Under the pieces are notes generated by a model. The model searched no databases and was not told the DNA's origin. It saw only the letters and a program-made list of their open reading frames with translations. A stretch of 64,000 nucleotides of DNA from Aphanomyces cochlioides. Taxonomy: Eukaryota; Oomycota; Saprolegniomycetes; Saprolegniales; Verrucalvaceae. Below, in pieces: positions 33,675 to 44,101 of this stretch. The DNA is taken from the NCBI GenBank assembly GCA_019828595.1, contig JAHQRK010000006.1:372001-436000 (forward strand), given 5' to 3'. Position 1 is the first letter of the stretch. Each line of letters opens with the position of its first letter. The position numbers were made by a program, and so were the translations under genes.

Positions 33675-33908
33675 ATTGTTGATTTGATACGAATTTCCAG
33701 ACCCCGTTCAATCAAATCAAGCCGGCGGATCGATTCACCAATCAACGCCATTGGCTAATAAATATTTTGGGCGATTGTGATTGGCTTCCCATGAGAGATA
33801 GTACTGTTCTAATTTTCATTCATCCAATGTATTGGCGCGATTGGCGATTGGCGATTGATACAAAAAACGAATCCAAATTGGGAAATTTCTAGCAAACCCA
33901 TAATACTA
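33675..33908 (+). repeat. Dispersed repeat, copy A
   Basis: Begins ATTGTTGATTTGATACGAA and ends CCCATAATACT. A second copy lies at 53765-53975 in the same orientation, with small indels. It contains repeated GATTGGCGATTGGCG. The class is unknown; it is non-coding. Confidence 0.75.
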
Positions 33909-34513
33909 CAGTCAACAACAAAGTCAAGACATAAAAACCCTTGAGACAATTTCCATCACTCGATTTGGCATACTTTGTGACCATCACTTTGATGAACATC
34001 TCCGAAATCGTCCAGGGCATATTCGAGAGCCATGCGATCGAAGAGCCGTCGTCAACACTTCGACATTGCGATCGTTCTCGAGTTGCTAGTGTCGACTTGG
34101 GTGTATCCTTCTTGGGCCATTCGTGATCGCAATCTGCGAGGCTGAATGTGGGCTCAACAAGCTGTCCTATTGCTGGCATTCAATGGTATCTGCTTGATGC
34201 GATGCACTGGGCGACTTGTTGCTACAAACTGCTCATGGTCATCCTCGTAAGCTCGACAACACATCAGCCGGATGCCAAACACTTTTCGCGGTAGAATGAA
34301 TGCAAGGCAACCAAGGTGTTGATCATCTTGCGGCTATCTGCTCTCCTTTGATTGGAGTATCAAGGGCGTGGCGATGAACCTGTGCTTCGAAGCCATGGGC
34401 GATGAAATGTCAAAGTTGCTCTAGTATATACTAGCAACGTCGAAAAATCAGTATCTTCACTGTAATCACATGACACCTGCTGTATTAATGATGGATCCAT
34501 TTTCAAATTTGAA
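33909..34513. other. Upstream region of the broken kinase/GTPase paralogue
   Basis: Short frames only (33889-34179). No gene supported. Confidence 0.4.
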
Positions 34514-36440
34514 TTGGAAAGCATGGAATGGCCCGAGGACTGTGCATCCCCATTGAAAAATGTTATATCGAAGGCCAGCGAGTCGATTAAGATAGTCTTC
34601 GAACAGGGTGATGTACGCGGTGACATTCAAACAATCATTGACATTGCACAGAGAATTTTTGTTGTTGTCGACACGCTTGAAACGAATCAACCAAACTTGA
34701 TATCAACAGCGAGTCTTGTCGCTCAAGTTGCCGAGGGATTAACTCAAGGTCAGTCAACTGTGGCATGGAATAAAGTCGGTGCTCTCGCACTACAGCATGC
34801 AATTGAAAATTTGGAAGGCTATCTCGACAACGCTCACAAGAGTTTTACACAAATCAAAGCAAACAAAGCCGACCAAGCCAAATATGCTCCGGGGATTGGT
34901 AATGAAATGAGAAAACACAACAAAGCAATTGAGAAAGCAGCAAGTGTGCTTCAACTTGGACTCGGTGCGTCCCTGACTGATAAAATCGATCCAATCCACG
35001 GTCCCAAGATAAAATCGATTGCGTCTGTCAAAAAGGCAAGCTTGGATTGGCATTTGTCAAGTTATCCCAGCAAGTTTGATGCTTTTTTGGACTCCAGCAT
35101 TCAAATCAAGAGGACCTCGCAACTCTACTTTCATGACGTGGCATTTCGAAATCGCTCACACCGTGATGAAACTACCCAAACTCTTGAAGAACTCAAGAAA
35201 CTGGTTGACGAAAATGTTCTGAGTTGTAGAAAGTCTTCAAGACCTCGTGACTTAAACGAACACGTCAAGAAATGGATGATATCGTCAAGAACGGTCGAGT
35301 TGGACCGTGGGGCCATAATTAGTCGTGGTTCAATGGCCGATGTGTACCGAGGGACATATCGTGATGACGTCGCGGCCGTTAAGTCATTCCATGGCATTCT
35401 AAATACTGACTCTCAAGATCTGGAGCACTGTGTGGACAATGAAATCCAGCAGTGGTCACGAGTGTCTTGCCTTCCATGCGTGTCAAACCTAATTGGGGTT
35501 TGCACAAAAGATTCAAAGTTGTTAATTGTCAGTGAATGGAGTCCCGAAACGATCATGACATTCTTGGAAAAACGCCCCACCAAACTTCTCCCGATGGTAT
35601 ACGAGCTCATTTGCGGCATTGTATCAATTCATGATGAAGGAGACGTACAATGTCAACATTGCAGCACCTAAAATTATTGTCATTTACGTCAAGCGAGCCA
35701 AGAATTTGAAGAAATCGGCAAGCAAAATCCATATGTTGAAATCGAAATGGATGGTCAAATTTATAAGACAATCACGCATGACAATGGCCACACGAACCCT
35801 GAGTGGGAAACGTTGATTCAGCTACAATCGCCCGTGGAAAAGAGCCAAAAAGTTCACATTCGTGTGATGAATGCCAATTGGAAGATTTTTCGTCCCAACG
35901 AGATTGCAAAAACCACAGTGACCATTGAACAACTGCTAGAAGCAAGACAGCATAACCGAGTGAAAACAAATCCGCAGTGCGATATTGGATTCCCCTTGTC
36001 TCCCAAGGGTCGCATCATGATTGATGCTTGCATCTGGCAGCCACATGATGCAGCTCAATCCGAATCAACGCGAATAGTTATGAAGCATATCTGCGCAGTT
36101 CAAGGCACTGAAGATGGGTCTTCCTGAGTCAAGTTTACTGTCTGCATGTTGGGCTCACTCGGAGCCGGCAAGTTTACATTAATCAACTCAATTTTCGGCC
36201 GGCAAGTGAGGGACTGTGACGATTGGTATGACAACACTCGACACCTATTTGCGTTGACGTTAGATTATTATTCGATTGATTTAATCCGCTCAAGCGAATT
36301 TAAGTTCAATGACATTTTGATAAACACGACTAAACTACAATTAAATTTCACTTCCATCAACCGCATTTTGAAAAAGTCAATGCCATGTTTAGAAAGTCCA
36401 CGTCTGTTGTGGAAATAAGCAGAGCTTGATAATATTCCAC
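34514..36440 (+). pseudogene. Collapsed paralogue of the giant kinase/GTPase gene
   Basis: The first 385 codons parallel the giant protein: the same helical N-terminus (ASLVAQVAEGL), YPSKFDAFLDSSIQ, then a kinase N-lobe. Here the glycine loop (SRGSMADVYRGTY) and the catalytic lysine (VAAVKSF) are kept. After ELICGIVSIHDEG the sequence jumps to the start of the C2-like domain (NVNIAAPKIIVIYVKRAKN), deleting roughly 145 codons with the whole catalytic lobe. A frameshift follows inside C2 (QNPYVEIEMDGQIYKT is in another frame). An in-frame TGA near 36125 precedes the P-loop, which reads GSLGAGKFT. The GTPase part fades out by 36440. TIR-like, TPR and ZZ parts are absent. Confidence 0.85.
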
Positions 36441-36754
36441 CTTAATGTACTTTCGGAGAGAATATCCGTGCCAACCTTTACAGTTAGTTGTTGTAAAGAT
36501 AATCTCGTTTTCGTGAAAAAACATAATGGCATAGAATGCAAAAAAATCAGTTGACGAGGCGACATCGGCCCTTCTCTAAAATCTTTCAAAAGAGTAAATT
36601 GAACCAGGTCTCGCTTTGATCAACAGCTCTTGTTTGCATGAGATGCCGGGGACTAAATTTGTCGTGCGCTGAGAAATCTCAAATTGTATCGAAGAATTTA
36701 ACATTATCATGGACATCGAATTACAATGAAACGATCACGACACCGTGGAGCTGT
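36441..36754. other. Spacer between the collapsed paralogue and the first intact NLP
   Basis: No feature supported apart from the 3' side of the NLP gene. Confidence 0.4.
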
Positions 36755-37534
36755 TTACTTGGAGTTGTCGACACTTTCTTGCGTAAATTGCGGAAACGTG
36801 GAGGGTTTTCCTTCGTTCAGATTTGGCAAAAAGTCGCCATCTTTGATCGAATTATGGGCACTTCCATAGTCATACGAGTTGAGTTTGTTGCGAAGACCAG
36901 CATTGTCAATGCCGTCTCCCTTCATGGTGTACCAGCTTGCAACTGTGGGGAGGACAAATGTGCCGGCGGGATTTTCTGCTACTTCATTGTGCTTGGCAAA
37001 GCGAAAGCAGCGCGTTTGCACGCCATCTTTGTGGTAAACAAACTTGAGATGTCCATCTTGCTTTGGAATTTCGGATTCAGGAGCAGTTACCATGTCTCCA
37101 TGAGTGCTGTACGTGCCGTGGGTGACTTTTCCATTGATGGTCCAGACAACAACTTGCTCAAAGTCGTGGCGGTGGCCGCTTTCAACGAGAGGGAAGAGTT
37201 GATCCTTGAGGAAGTAGTAGGCAAAGAAATGGCCGCAATACTTTGAGCCACCGCTGGTTACACAGGCATAACGATGGTACGAGTTGGAATAGTTCAAGAA
37301 GGCCGTGTTGCGGCACAATCCTGTCATGGAGCCCGTTGGTTTCAAGCCTTCGTTTTGTTCACCCGTGCGGCTGATGGCTGCACTTGGAAGGCAGCAATCG
37401 GTGTCCGTGTCGATGACTGGGGAAATAGCCGAAATATCAACGTTCAATGGCAAGGCTTGATCCAATTTTGGAAGATCCAAGCCAGACACAACATTGGCGA
37501 CGGCGGCGAATGCGACGAGAATGGAAGTCTTCAT
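36755..37534 (-). CDS. NLP (Nep1-like, NPP1 family) secreted protein, intact copy 1
   Basis: A single 259-codon exon. The signal peptide MKTSILVAFAAVANVVSG should send it out of the cell. The NPP1 fold is marked by NSYHRYACVTSG, YYFLKDQLFP, the central motif GHRHDFE (canonical GHRHDWE, Trp replaced by Phe) and the TFVLPTVASWYTMKGD region. Acidic and His residues of the metal site in the motif are kept. Family members act on plant cell membranes or serve as non-toxic recognised patterns; whether this one is toxic cannot be read from sequence. It is the first of three intact genes in a row on the same strand. Confidence 0.93.
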   Translation of the reverse strand: MKTSILVAFAAVANVVSGLDLPKLDQALPLNVDISAISPVIDTDTDCCLPSAAISRTGEQNEGLKPTGSMTGLCRNTAFLNYSNSYHRYACVTSGGSKYCGHFFAYYFLKDQLFPLVESGHRHDFEQVVVWTINGKVTHGTYSTHGDMVTAPESEIPKQDGHLKFVYHKDGVQTRCFRFAKHNEVAENPAGTFVLPTVASWYTMKGDGIDNAGLRNKLNSYDYGSAHNSIKDGDFLPNLNEGKPSTFPQFTQESVDNSK

Positions 37535-39234
37535 CCTTGCGTGCTGGGGTTGATATTGACAAATGGATCGTCAATTACTTCAAAATTATGACAAGCATGA
37601 ATAGGACTTTGGAAATCAGATGGATGGCCGCATTTCAGAGTTCAACTTGGATTGAATCAGATCGTGAAATATCCAGTTTTTTTTAAGCTTTTGACAAAAA
37701 AGATCGAGTTCTCTCTAGTTTATCACCAAGACTGTCAACCTCCAAGTCCGTTCACGGACAGCATAATCTCCTGTGCATTTTTTGTTATATTGTAACTGTA
37801 AATGTCAAGCAGGTTGTGTAATTCACTCGTTTTGCGTTTTGCTGAGGTACAGTGAACTCAGAGAGAGAGTGTACAGTATTGATCGTTTCCATGAGCAAAT
37901 GAAACATTGGAGGATGGATATTCATTGACTGTTCAACGAATGTTGAATGACTCCGGCGTTGCAAGGAAGAAAATGAAGAGTTATTGGGTACTGTCGTGTC
38001 CGTAAGTTTTATCCATTTCAAGAATATTATTATGTTTGACAAGTATTTGATTAACAAAGAGTTAACTCAGCAGTCGTCGAACTATGGCTTTGAAATGCCA
38101 TCCAAGAGTTGCCTTTGATGAACGAAGAGCCCTGCCTTTGGCTCGCTAGTGGTCTGACTCATTGTGCATCTCTCATCAATGTAGAACTCTCGATTGAATG
38201 ATTACCTCTATTATTCGATAACAGTGAACATATTTATCATCAAAAGATATACTAGTAAATGTTAGACTCTATAACAGTTCAACAACGTTTACTGCGACCC
38301 AATCTATCAACTGGGAGCACTAAGGAAGCTTGCATACCTCGCCAGAAGTACAGGACTCCTATGCTTTGACTTCAGATGTGCGTACTGCCGAACAGTCACT
38401 TGAAAACTGATATCCGAACAGATCCCCCTCATTCTCTAGTTACAGCGCACTACGCATCAGAATCACCTTTCGACAGAGTCCTCGAAATGCAGTACTGCAT
38501 TCAGCAAACGAAGGCCTTCCCACGTCAATTATTGACATCTATTGCTTACTGAGAGGGTAATGTGACGTCGAATACTTGTACGAGCTGTCACCAGCTTAGA
38601 TGGAAACTATGCAGTGATCGATGCCGGAGAATGAATGGCCACATTGCTCGCAAGACCAGTTGGCACCCTGGTCAAATCAGAAGTTTTGTACAATACTGTT
38701 GGTGTCCATGGCAACCCTGTTTTTGCAACAAGATTCGATTCATCACCGTCGTCAAAGTAGGTTGCTCGTAAATCCATTCGACCGAAATCTGCTGATGAGA
38801 TATTCCTCAAGCCGTTCATCAACCAATTACAGACGAGCATGTCTGGAAATCATTTCCTCGGCTGTACTATTATAGTGCACGCCTAAAACATTGGCCACAA
38901 CAATTATTAGATTACAGTTGATGTGCTTTCTAGCTCGTCAAGCAGCAATCAAATATGTTCGCAGTTTACTCGTCTCGCAAAGCTAGACGTTGTGTGCTCA
39001 AAACAATGTCACAAAGATGAACACCACCGGCATTTGATCGATTTTCAACATTTTGGCATCTCCATTTCGACTCATTTGAAGGATTCAAGTGGCATGTAGT
39101 CACACATCACCACGAGCATTAGAAAGCATTACTGCGCCGTGAACAATACATCCTCGGATAGTCCATACGGCGACATTGAAAATGATCCACATTGATATTG
39201 CATTATCGCTCACACAAATATACTCAACATTGCT
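37535..39234. other. Intergenic region between NLP copies 1 and 2
   Basis: Bases just upstream of NLP 1 (CATGAATAGGACTT near 37600) match those upstream of the broken copy (near 29047). The string GCATCAGAATCACCTTTC occurs here (about 38455) and in the palindrome arm (about 29620). So the duplicated unit includes upstream DNA. A minus-strand frame at 38607-38840 is unidentified. Confidence 0.5.
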
Positions 39235-40005
39235 TTACTTGGAGTTGTCGATGCTTTCTTGAGTAAATCCTGGGAACGTTGAGGGTTTAAATTTGTTCAA
39301 ATTGGACAGAAACGCTCCGTCTTTGGTGGGAAGAGAGGCTGAACCGTAGTCATACGTGTTGAGTTTGTTCCGGAGGTTCGTATTGTCAAGGCCATCGCCC
39401 TTCATGGTGTACCAGCTCACGACTGTAGGGAGGACAAAAGTTCCCACGGGGTTTTCAGCCACTTCGTCCGTCTTGGCAAAGCGAAAGCATCGCGTACTGG
39501 CGCCATCTTTGTGGTAGACAAACTTCAAATGACCATCTTGCTTTGGAATTTCACTCTCCGGAGCGGTCACCATGCCGCCATGCTTGCTGTATGAGCCATG
39601 CGTGACAACTCCATTGATTGTCCAGACGGCCACTTGCTCCAAATCATGACGATGGCCGCTTTCAATGAGCGGGAACAGTTGATCCTTGAGGAAATAGTAG
39701 GCGTAGAAATGACCGCAATAGTTGGAGCCACCACTGTTGACGCACGCGTAGCGATGGTACGAGTTGGAGAGGTTCATGAAATCGGCATTGCGGCACCCTC
39801 CCGCCATGTTGCCTGATGGTTTCAAGCCTTCGTTCTGTTGTCCCGTTCGGCTAATCATGGCGCTTGGTAAGCAGCCATCCGTGTCCGTGTCAATGACTGG
39901 GGAAAGACGAGAAATGTCGACATTCAATGGCAAAGCTTGATCCAATTTTGGGAAATCCGACCCAGACGCAAGAGCGGCAACGGCAACAAGAATGGCAGTC
40001 TTCAT
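39235..40005 (-). CDS. NLP secreted protein, intact copy 2
   Basis: A single 256-codon exon with signal peptide MKTAILVAVAALASGS. It shows NSYHRYACVNSGG, YYFLKDQLFP and the motif GHRHDLE, in which Trp is replaced by Leu. The C-terminus ends TQESIDNSK. It is about 1.7 kb upstream, in the transcription sense, of copy 1 and shares its orientation. The two cysteine positions (DTDGCLPS has one fewer Cys than DTDCCLPS of its sisters) show some divergence. Function as for copy 1. Confidence 0.93.
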   Translation of the reverse strand: MKTAILVAVAALASGSDFPKLDQALPLNVDISRLSPVIDTDTDGCLPSAMISRTGQQNEGLKPSGNMAGGCRNADFMNLSNSYHRYACVNSGGSNYCGHFYAYYFLKDQLFPLIESGHRHDLEQVAVWTINGVVTHGSYSKHGGMVTAPESEIPKQDGHLKFVYHKDGASTRCFRFAKTDEVAENPVGTFVLPTVVSWYTMKGDGLDNTNLRNKLNTYDYGSASLPTKDGAFLSNLNKFKPSTFPGFTQESIDNSK

Positions 40006-40883
40006 GCTCGAGTCCCAGAGTGGAAATTGAAGAATGAAGGCGAATCATCTGCCAGTGGTAAGCTCTCACGACGCGCACAACAATACAGCAGAGGACTTGA
40101 ACATCCAGCTCGAACAAACGGCCATTGTGGACCATTTGTCTGAGTAAACCACGACAGACGAATGAAGTTAGAGCTATCGTCGATCCTTTGACCTGCTCGT
40201 ATGCGCCGAACTATGAGTTGCAAATCAGATCGTGGATTGAATCATCCACTTCATGGTGTTGGTGCAGGTGGCTCCCATGTTTTGGGGGTAAAGTCAAAGA
40301 AGTTTCCCTTCAACTTGGCGGATGCAATAGCCCTCTGGTTGTAGTCACATTGGAAATCACTGAGATGCATCCAACTTGACGGTCCAAACATGATCGGACT
40401 GGTTTTGTATGCCACGTTATGAGGTTCTGGAAGTCAATGGAAAATTCATTGTCAAACTTCAACGGAACAAGAATGAGGAACGTGTGAGATTTAATTTCAT
40501 GCAGCAACATATCAAAACACACACATGACCATCTTCTTGTCTCAATTTCATGGAATCTATGTACACTCGGTGGATGAATCTTTCTACTTGAGTGGTCCAT
40601 CGCGATGACATGCTAAACCGGTCTATTTCATTCTAGCCCTCTTTAGCAAGCACAGATTCATCATCTTTGAAGCTAGCAGACTGCATCCTGAGCAAAGCCA
40701 GGTACTATATCCTGACGAGAGGTTATTCCTACCGTTGATTGCATAACATGATTTCATTGACCCGGCACTAGTGCAGATGAGGATTTGCCAGCTTGGCAAC
40801 AACTTGTTTCAAGGGAGAGTCCACTTGAATTTTGACATCAAATTTTTTATCGCGTTATTGCTCACAGACACACATCATTGGAT
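40006..40883. other. Intergenic region between NLP copies 2 and 3
   Basis: Short frames on both strands only. Upstream region of NLP copy 2. Confidence 0.5.
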
Positions 40884-41657
40884 TTACTTGGACTTGTCGA
40901 CACTTTCTTGAGTGAATTGTGGAAACGTCGTGGGCTTTCCTTTGTTCAAATTCGACAAGAAGACTCCATCCTTGGTCGGGAGTGTGGCTGATCCATAGTC
41001 GTACGTGTTGAGTTTATTTCGAAGACCAGCGTTGTCAATGCCATCACCCTTCATGGCGTACCAGCTTGCAACTGTGGGGAGGACAAACGTCCCGACGGGA
41101 TTTTCAGCCACTTCATCCTTCTTGGCAAAGCGAAAGCATCGCGTTTGTACGCCATCTTTGTTGTAAACAAATTTCAAATGTCCAGCTTGCTTGGGGATTT
41201 CGGATTCAGGAGCAGTGACCATATCGCCGTGGGTGCTGTAGGAACCATGGGTGACAGTTCCGTTGATCGTCCACACAACTACTTGTTCCAAATCATGGCG
41301 GTGACCGCTTTCAATGTTAGGGAAGAGTTGGTCCTTGAGGAAATAGTACGCGAAGAAATGACCGCAATATTTTGTGCCACCACTGGTTACACAGGCATAG
41401 CGATGGTACGAGTTGGAGAGGCTCATGAAATTGGCATTGCGGCACATTCCCGTCATGGCGCCGGATGGTTTCAATCCACCATTTTGTTCCCCCGTACGGC
41501 TAATGACAGCGCTTGGTAGACAGCAGTCCGTGTCGGTGTCAATGACTGGGGAAAGACGAGAAATGTCAACGTTCAACGGCAAAGCTTGATCCAACTTTGG
41601 AAAATCGGACGCAGACGCAATAGCAACAACAGCACTGAGGACGGAGACAATCTTCAT
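40884..41657 (-). CDS. NLP secreted protein, intact copy 3
   Basis: A single 257-codon exon with signal peptide MKIVSVLSAVVAIASA. Conserved landmarks are NSYHRYACVTSGG, YYFLKDQLFPNIES and GHRHDLE (Leu instead of Trp), ending TQESVDKSK. All three intact genes keep the same single-exon structure, so they arose by local duplication and are under coding constraint. Confidence 0.93.
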   Translation of the reverse strand: MKIVSVLSAVVAIASASDFPKLDQALPLNVDISRLSPVIDTDTDCCLPSAVISRTGEQNGGLKPSGAMTGMCRNANFMSLSNSYHRYACVTSGGTKYCGHFFAYYFLKDQLFPNIESGHRHDLEQVVVWTINGTVTHGSYSTHGDMVTAPESEIPKQAGHLKFVYNKDGVQTRCFRFAKKDEVAENPVGTFVLPTVASWYAMKGDGIDNAGLRNKLNTYDYGSATLPTKDGVFLSNLNKGKPTTFPQFTQESVDKSK

Positions 41658-42791
41658 GCTTGGAGTCCAAGAGTTGAAATTGAAAAATGCAATCAGGAAC
41701 GTAACAACTCAGACCCATTGGCACAACCAACATACCTCAAGAATACAGCGACCACCTTTAGACATCCAGCACGAACTCACATCATGATTCGACCAGGTGT
41801 CGCCGCAACACAAGGTAAATACATTAAGCCATGACTAAAGGCGCTCCTTAGAATGCGCCTGGCTGCTTTACAAATCAGACCTTCCCCATATCATCCAGGT
41901 TTCTAATCGATGGAACTTTTTTTGATGATGACTTTGGTACTCAGGCGACTGGTGTGGAATGTCATTGCCCCCTGGTAGAATTTCAGTGAAAAATGCCGAC
42001 ATTGATCAAGCCAAAGTTGCAGGGAAACATGCTCATAGCAACAGGAGATTTCGATGGCTGCCGTTCGATGGATGGTATGTACTATTAAATGTAGTACCTA
42101 TTGAAGTTGCATAGTACTGTAGTACTCAAGTTATAATCAGACGACAGTCGAGATACTTCTGTAAACACTTTGTCCACTTACGCGAATGTGCTCCCTCTTG
42201 AGACAAGCCAGCAACTTTGGGAGGCAACACAGATGCAAGTTCGAAACGCTGCCACAATAGCAGCATGTGTTGAATTTTTCTTGAGCTTTGAGAAGCAGAA
42301 ATACCAGCGCAACGTCGATGCAAGTAGCAGCTTTTGTTGTGATGGCGTTGAATCTCTAAGGTTCACTGAATGATATGTTCACATTCTTTATTCCGCAACA
42401 ATCAGCAGCACCAAGTATGTGCACTATTGGTGGTGAGGGCATTGCTGTCGAAAAACTGCCTTCGTCGCCGACTCGCTGATGAAATGGCTGGGCAAACCAA
42501 AGATTTAGGCACTAGAGTCACCGAACTATAGCATAAAAATGTTGACAGCGATATATGCATCATTTTGCTTATCGCTAAAAGCATGGTATAAGGTCACACG
42601 TCTGTCGTTTTAGCGCAAGGAAAGAAATTTGCTCTAACGCTACGCTGATGGAAGCCCTAATTGGACACGAAGAAAACATCAAGCTCGCTCTTAAACCCAA
42701 GGAACAACCATCAACGAGCTGATAAAGTGGAGAGGTCACGTGCCAGGTGAGTGGCCAAGTATATTTGCTTTTAAGGCGATTTATAAATTTA
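41658..42791. other. Intergenic region with short frames
   Basis: Frames at 42126-42373 on both strands lack motifs. TAGTACTAC-type strings near 42070-42125 resemble those near 18350. No gene supported. Confidence 0.4.
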
Positions 42792-43844
42792 TTACAATGA
42801 GGAGAGCCCGAGACTACTTCGTGGCACGTATCCCCATGCGATGCCGTTCTTGATGGTGTCTTCAAGTGAATGTTCGATGGGTCGATAGGTCATTCCTAGC
42901 TCTTGCACCGACTTAGCATTGCTAAAGGCATACTTGCCGTGGCCTAAGTTGGCTTGGAGGTATTGCTTCGGCCCAGGTGGTTTCAATCGTGCAAAAGCTC
43001 GAGCAGCCCAGTCTGGAGCAGACAGTCTTGGAAGTCGAGTCGCTCCTGGGAATCGATCGCGGTAATACTCGACGACTTGAGTCATTGTCCATACGTCGCG
43101 CACTAGTATATATCGTCCTGATGCTGCAGTGTTCGTCAAAGCTCGCACGTGCGCAGTGGCAACGTCTCTGACATCGACGAGAGCCCAGGAGATTTCAATC
43201 AGCATTGGCACATTGCCAAGGATCGGATCGACAACGTAGCCGACGGATTCGTTCAACTTGTTGGTCATCGATGGGCCGATAACCATCGCAGGATTAAGTA
43301 CGACAAGGCGAACATCGGTGGATGCCGCGCGGACTAGCTCCCATGCCTTCTTTTCTGCTCTCGTTTTCGAGTAGTAATACGGTAGCCATGACAGACTCGA
43401 CGTTGCGTTCCAGTCTTCTTCAGTGTATATCTTGCCGCGTGCTGGAGAGTCTGTGACTGCTGCAATCGAGCTCGTGACAATCAAATGCTGAATGCCAGCC
43501 GCCAAGGCGGCAGTCAAGACATAGGCAGTGCCAGTAACAGCCGGCTCGACGAGGTCTTTGAGCGGGTCGCGCACTGTCATGACGTAAGGGCTAGCAATGT
43601 GCATCACTGCAAAGCAGCCATCGACTGCAGCAGGCCATGAATCAGCGTCTAGCAAGTCAGCTTGCACGAGTTCGAGTCTGGTTGATGCATTCTTCAAGCT
43701 GGTCAAGTGCGAGTACTTGGACTTGTCACGCAGATTCCTCACGGTGCCGCGGACGATAAAGTCAGTCGTGGCGAGGAGCTTTTTTATGACATGGGAAGCA
43801 ACGAACCCAGCAGCGCCTGTGACGAGAACTCTCTTCTCTGACAT
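42792..43844 (-). CDS. Extended short-chain dehydrogenase, dihydroflavonol-reductase/cinnamoyl-CoA-reductase-like
   Basis: A single 350-codon exon. The NAD(P)-binding motif is VLVTGAAGFVASHVIKKLL, and the catalytic pair is in YYYSKTRAEKKAW with an upstream SSIAAVTD serine. The order and the length match the plant-like DFR/CCR and fungal ketoreductase group of extended SDRs. The substrate is likely a ketone or aldehyde of a secondary metabolite, but cannot be specified. No decay is visible. Confidence 0.9.
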   Translation of the reverse strand: MSEKRVLVTGAAGFVASHVIKKLLATTDFIVRGTVRNLRDKSKYSHLTSLKNASTRLELVQADLLDADSWPAAVDGCFAVMHIASPYVMTVRDPLKDLVEPAVTGTAYVLTAALAAGIQHLIVTSSIAAVTDSPARGKIYTEEDWNATSSLSWLPYYYSKTRAEKKAWELVRAASTDVRLVVLNPAMVIGPSMTNKLNESVGYVVDPILGNVPMLIEISWALVDVRDVATAHVRALTNTAASGRYILVRDVWTMTQVVEYYRDRFPGATRLPRLSAPDWAARAFARLKPPGPKQYLQANLGHGKYAFSNAKSVQELGMTYRPIEHSLEDTIKNGIAWGYVPRSSLGLSSL

Positions 43845-44101
43845 GGCATGTCAGAGGTCGCCAAGTGCAGTAATGGGTTGTCGAGACTCATCATTTTATT
43901 CAAAAGTATCATAAAATATTTTGATAATTTAATTTGATACTTTATCGAAGTAGATTCTGAACTCGCTAGGTGTGGGTACCAGACAAGTGTGATGAGCTCA
44001 AAGTGAATTATCGTGTAGTTAATCATGTAGCTTATCATGTGACGAGTCTCTAATACAAGTTCATGCATATCCATATCTATGATGTAAAGGTTGTCGCGAC
44101 T

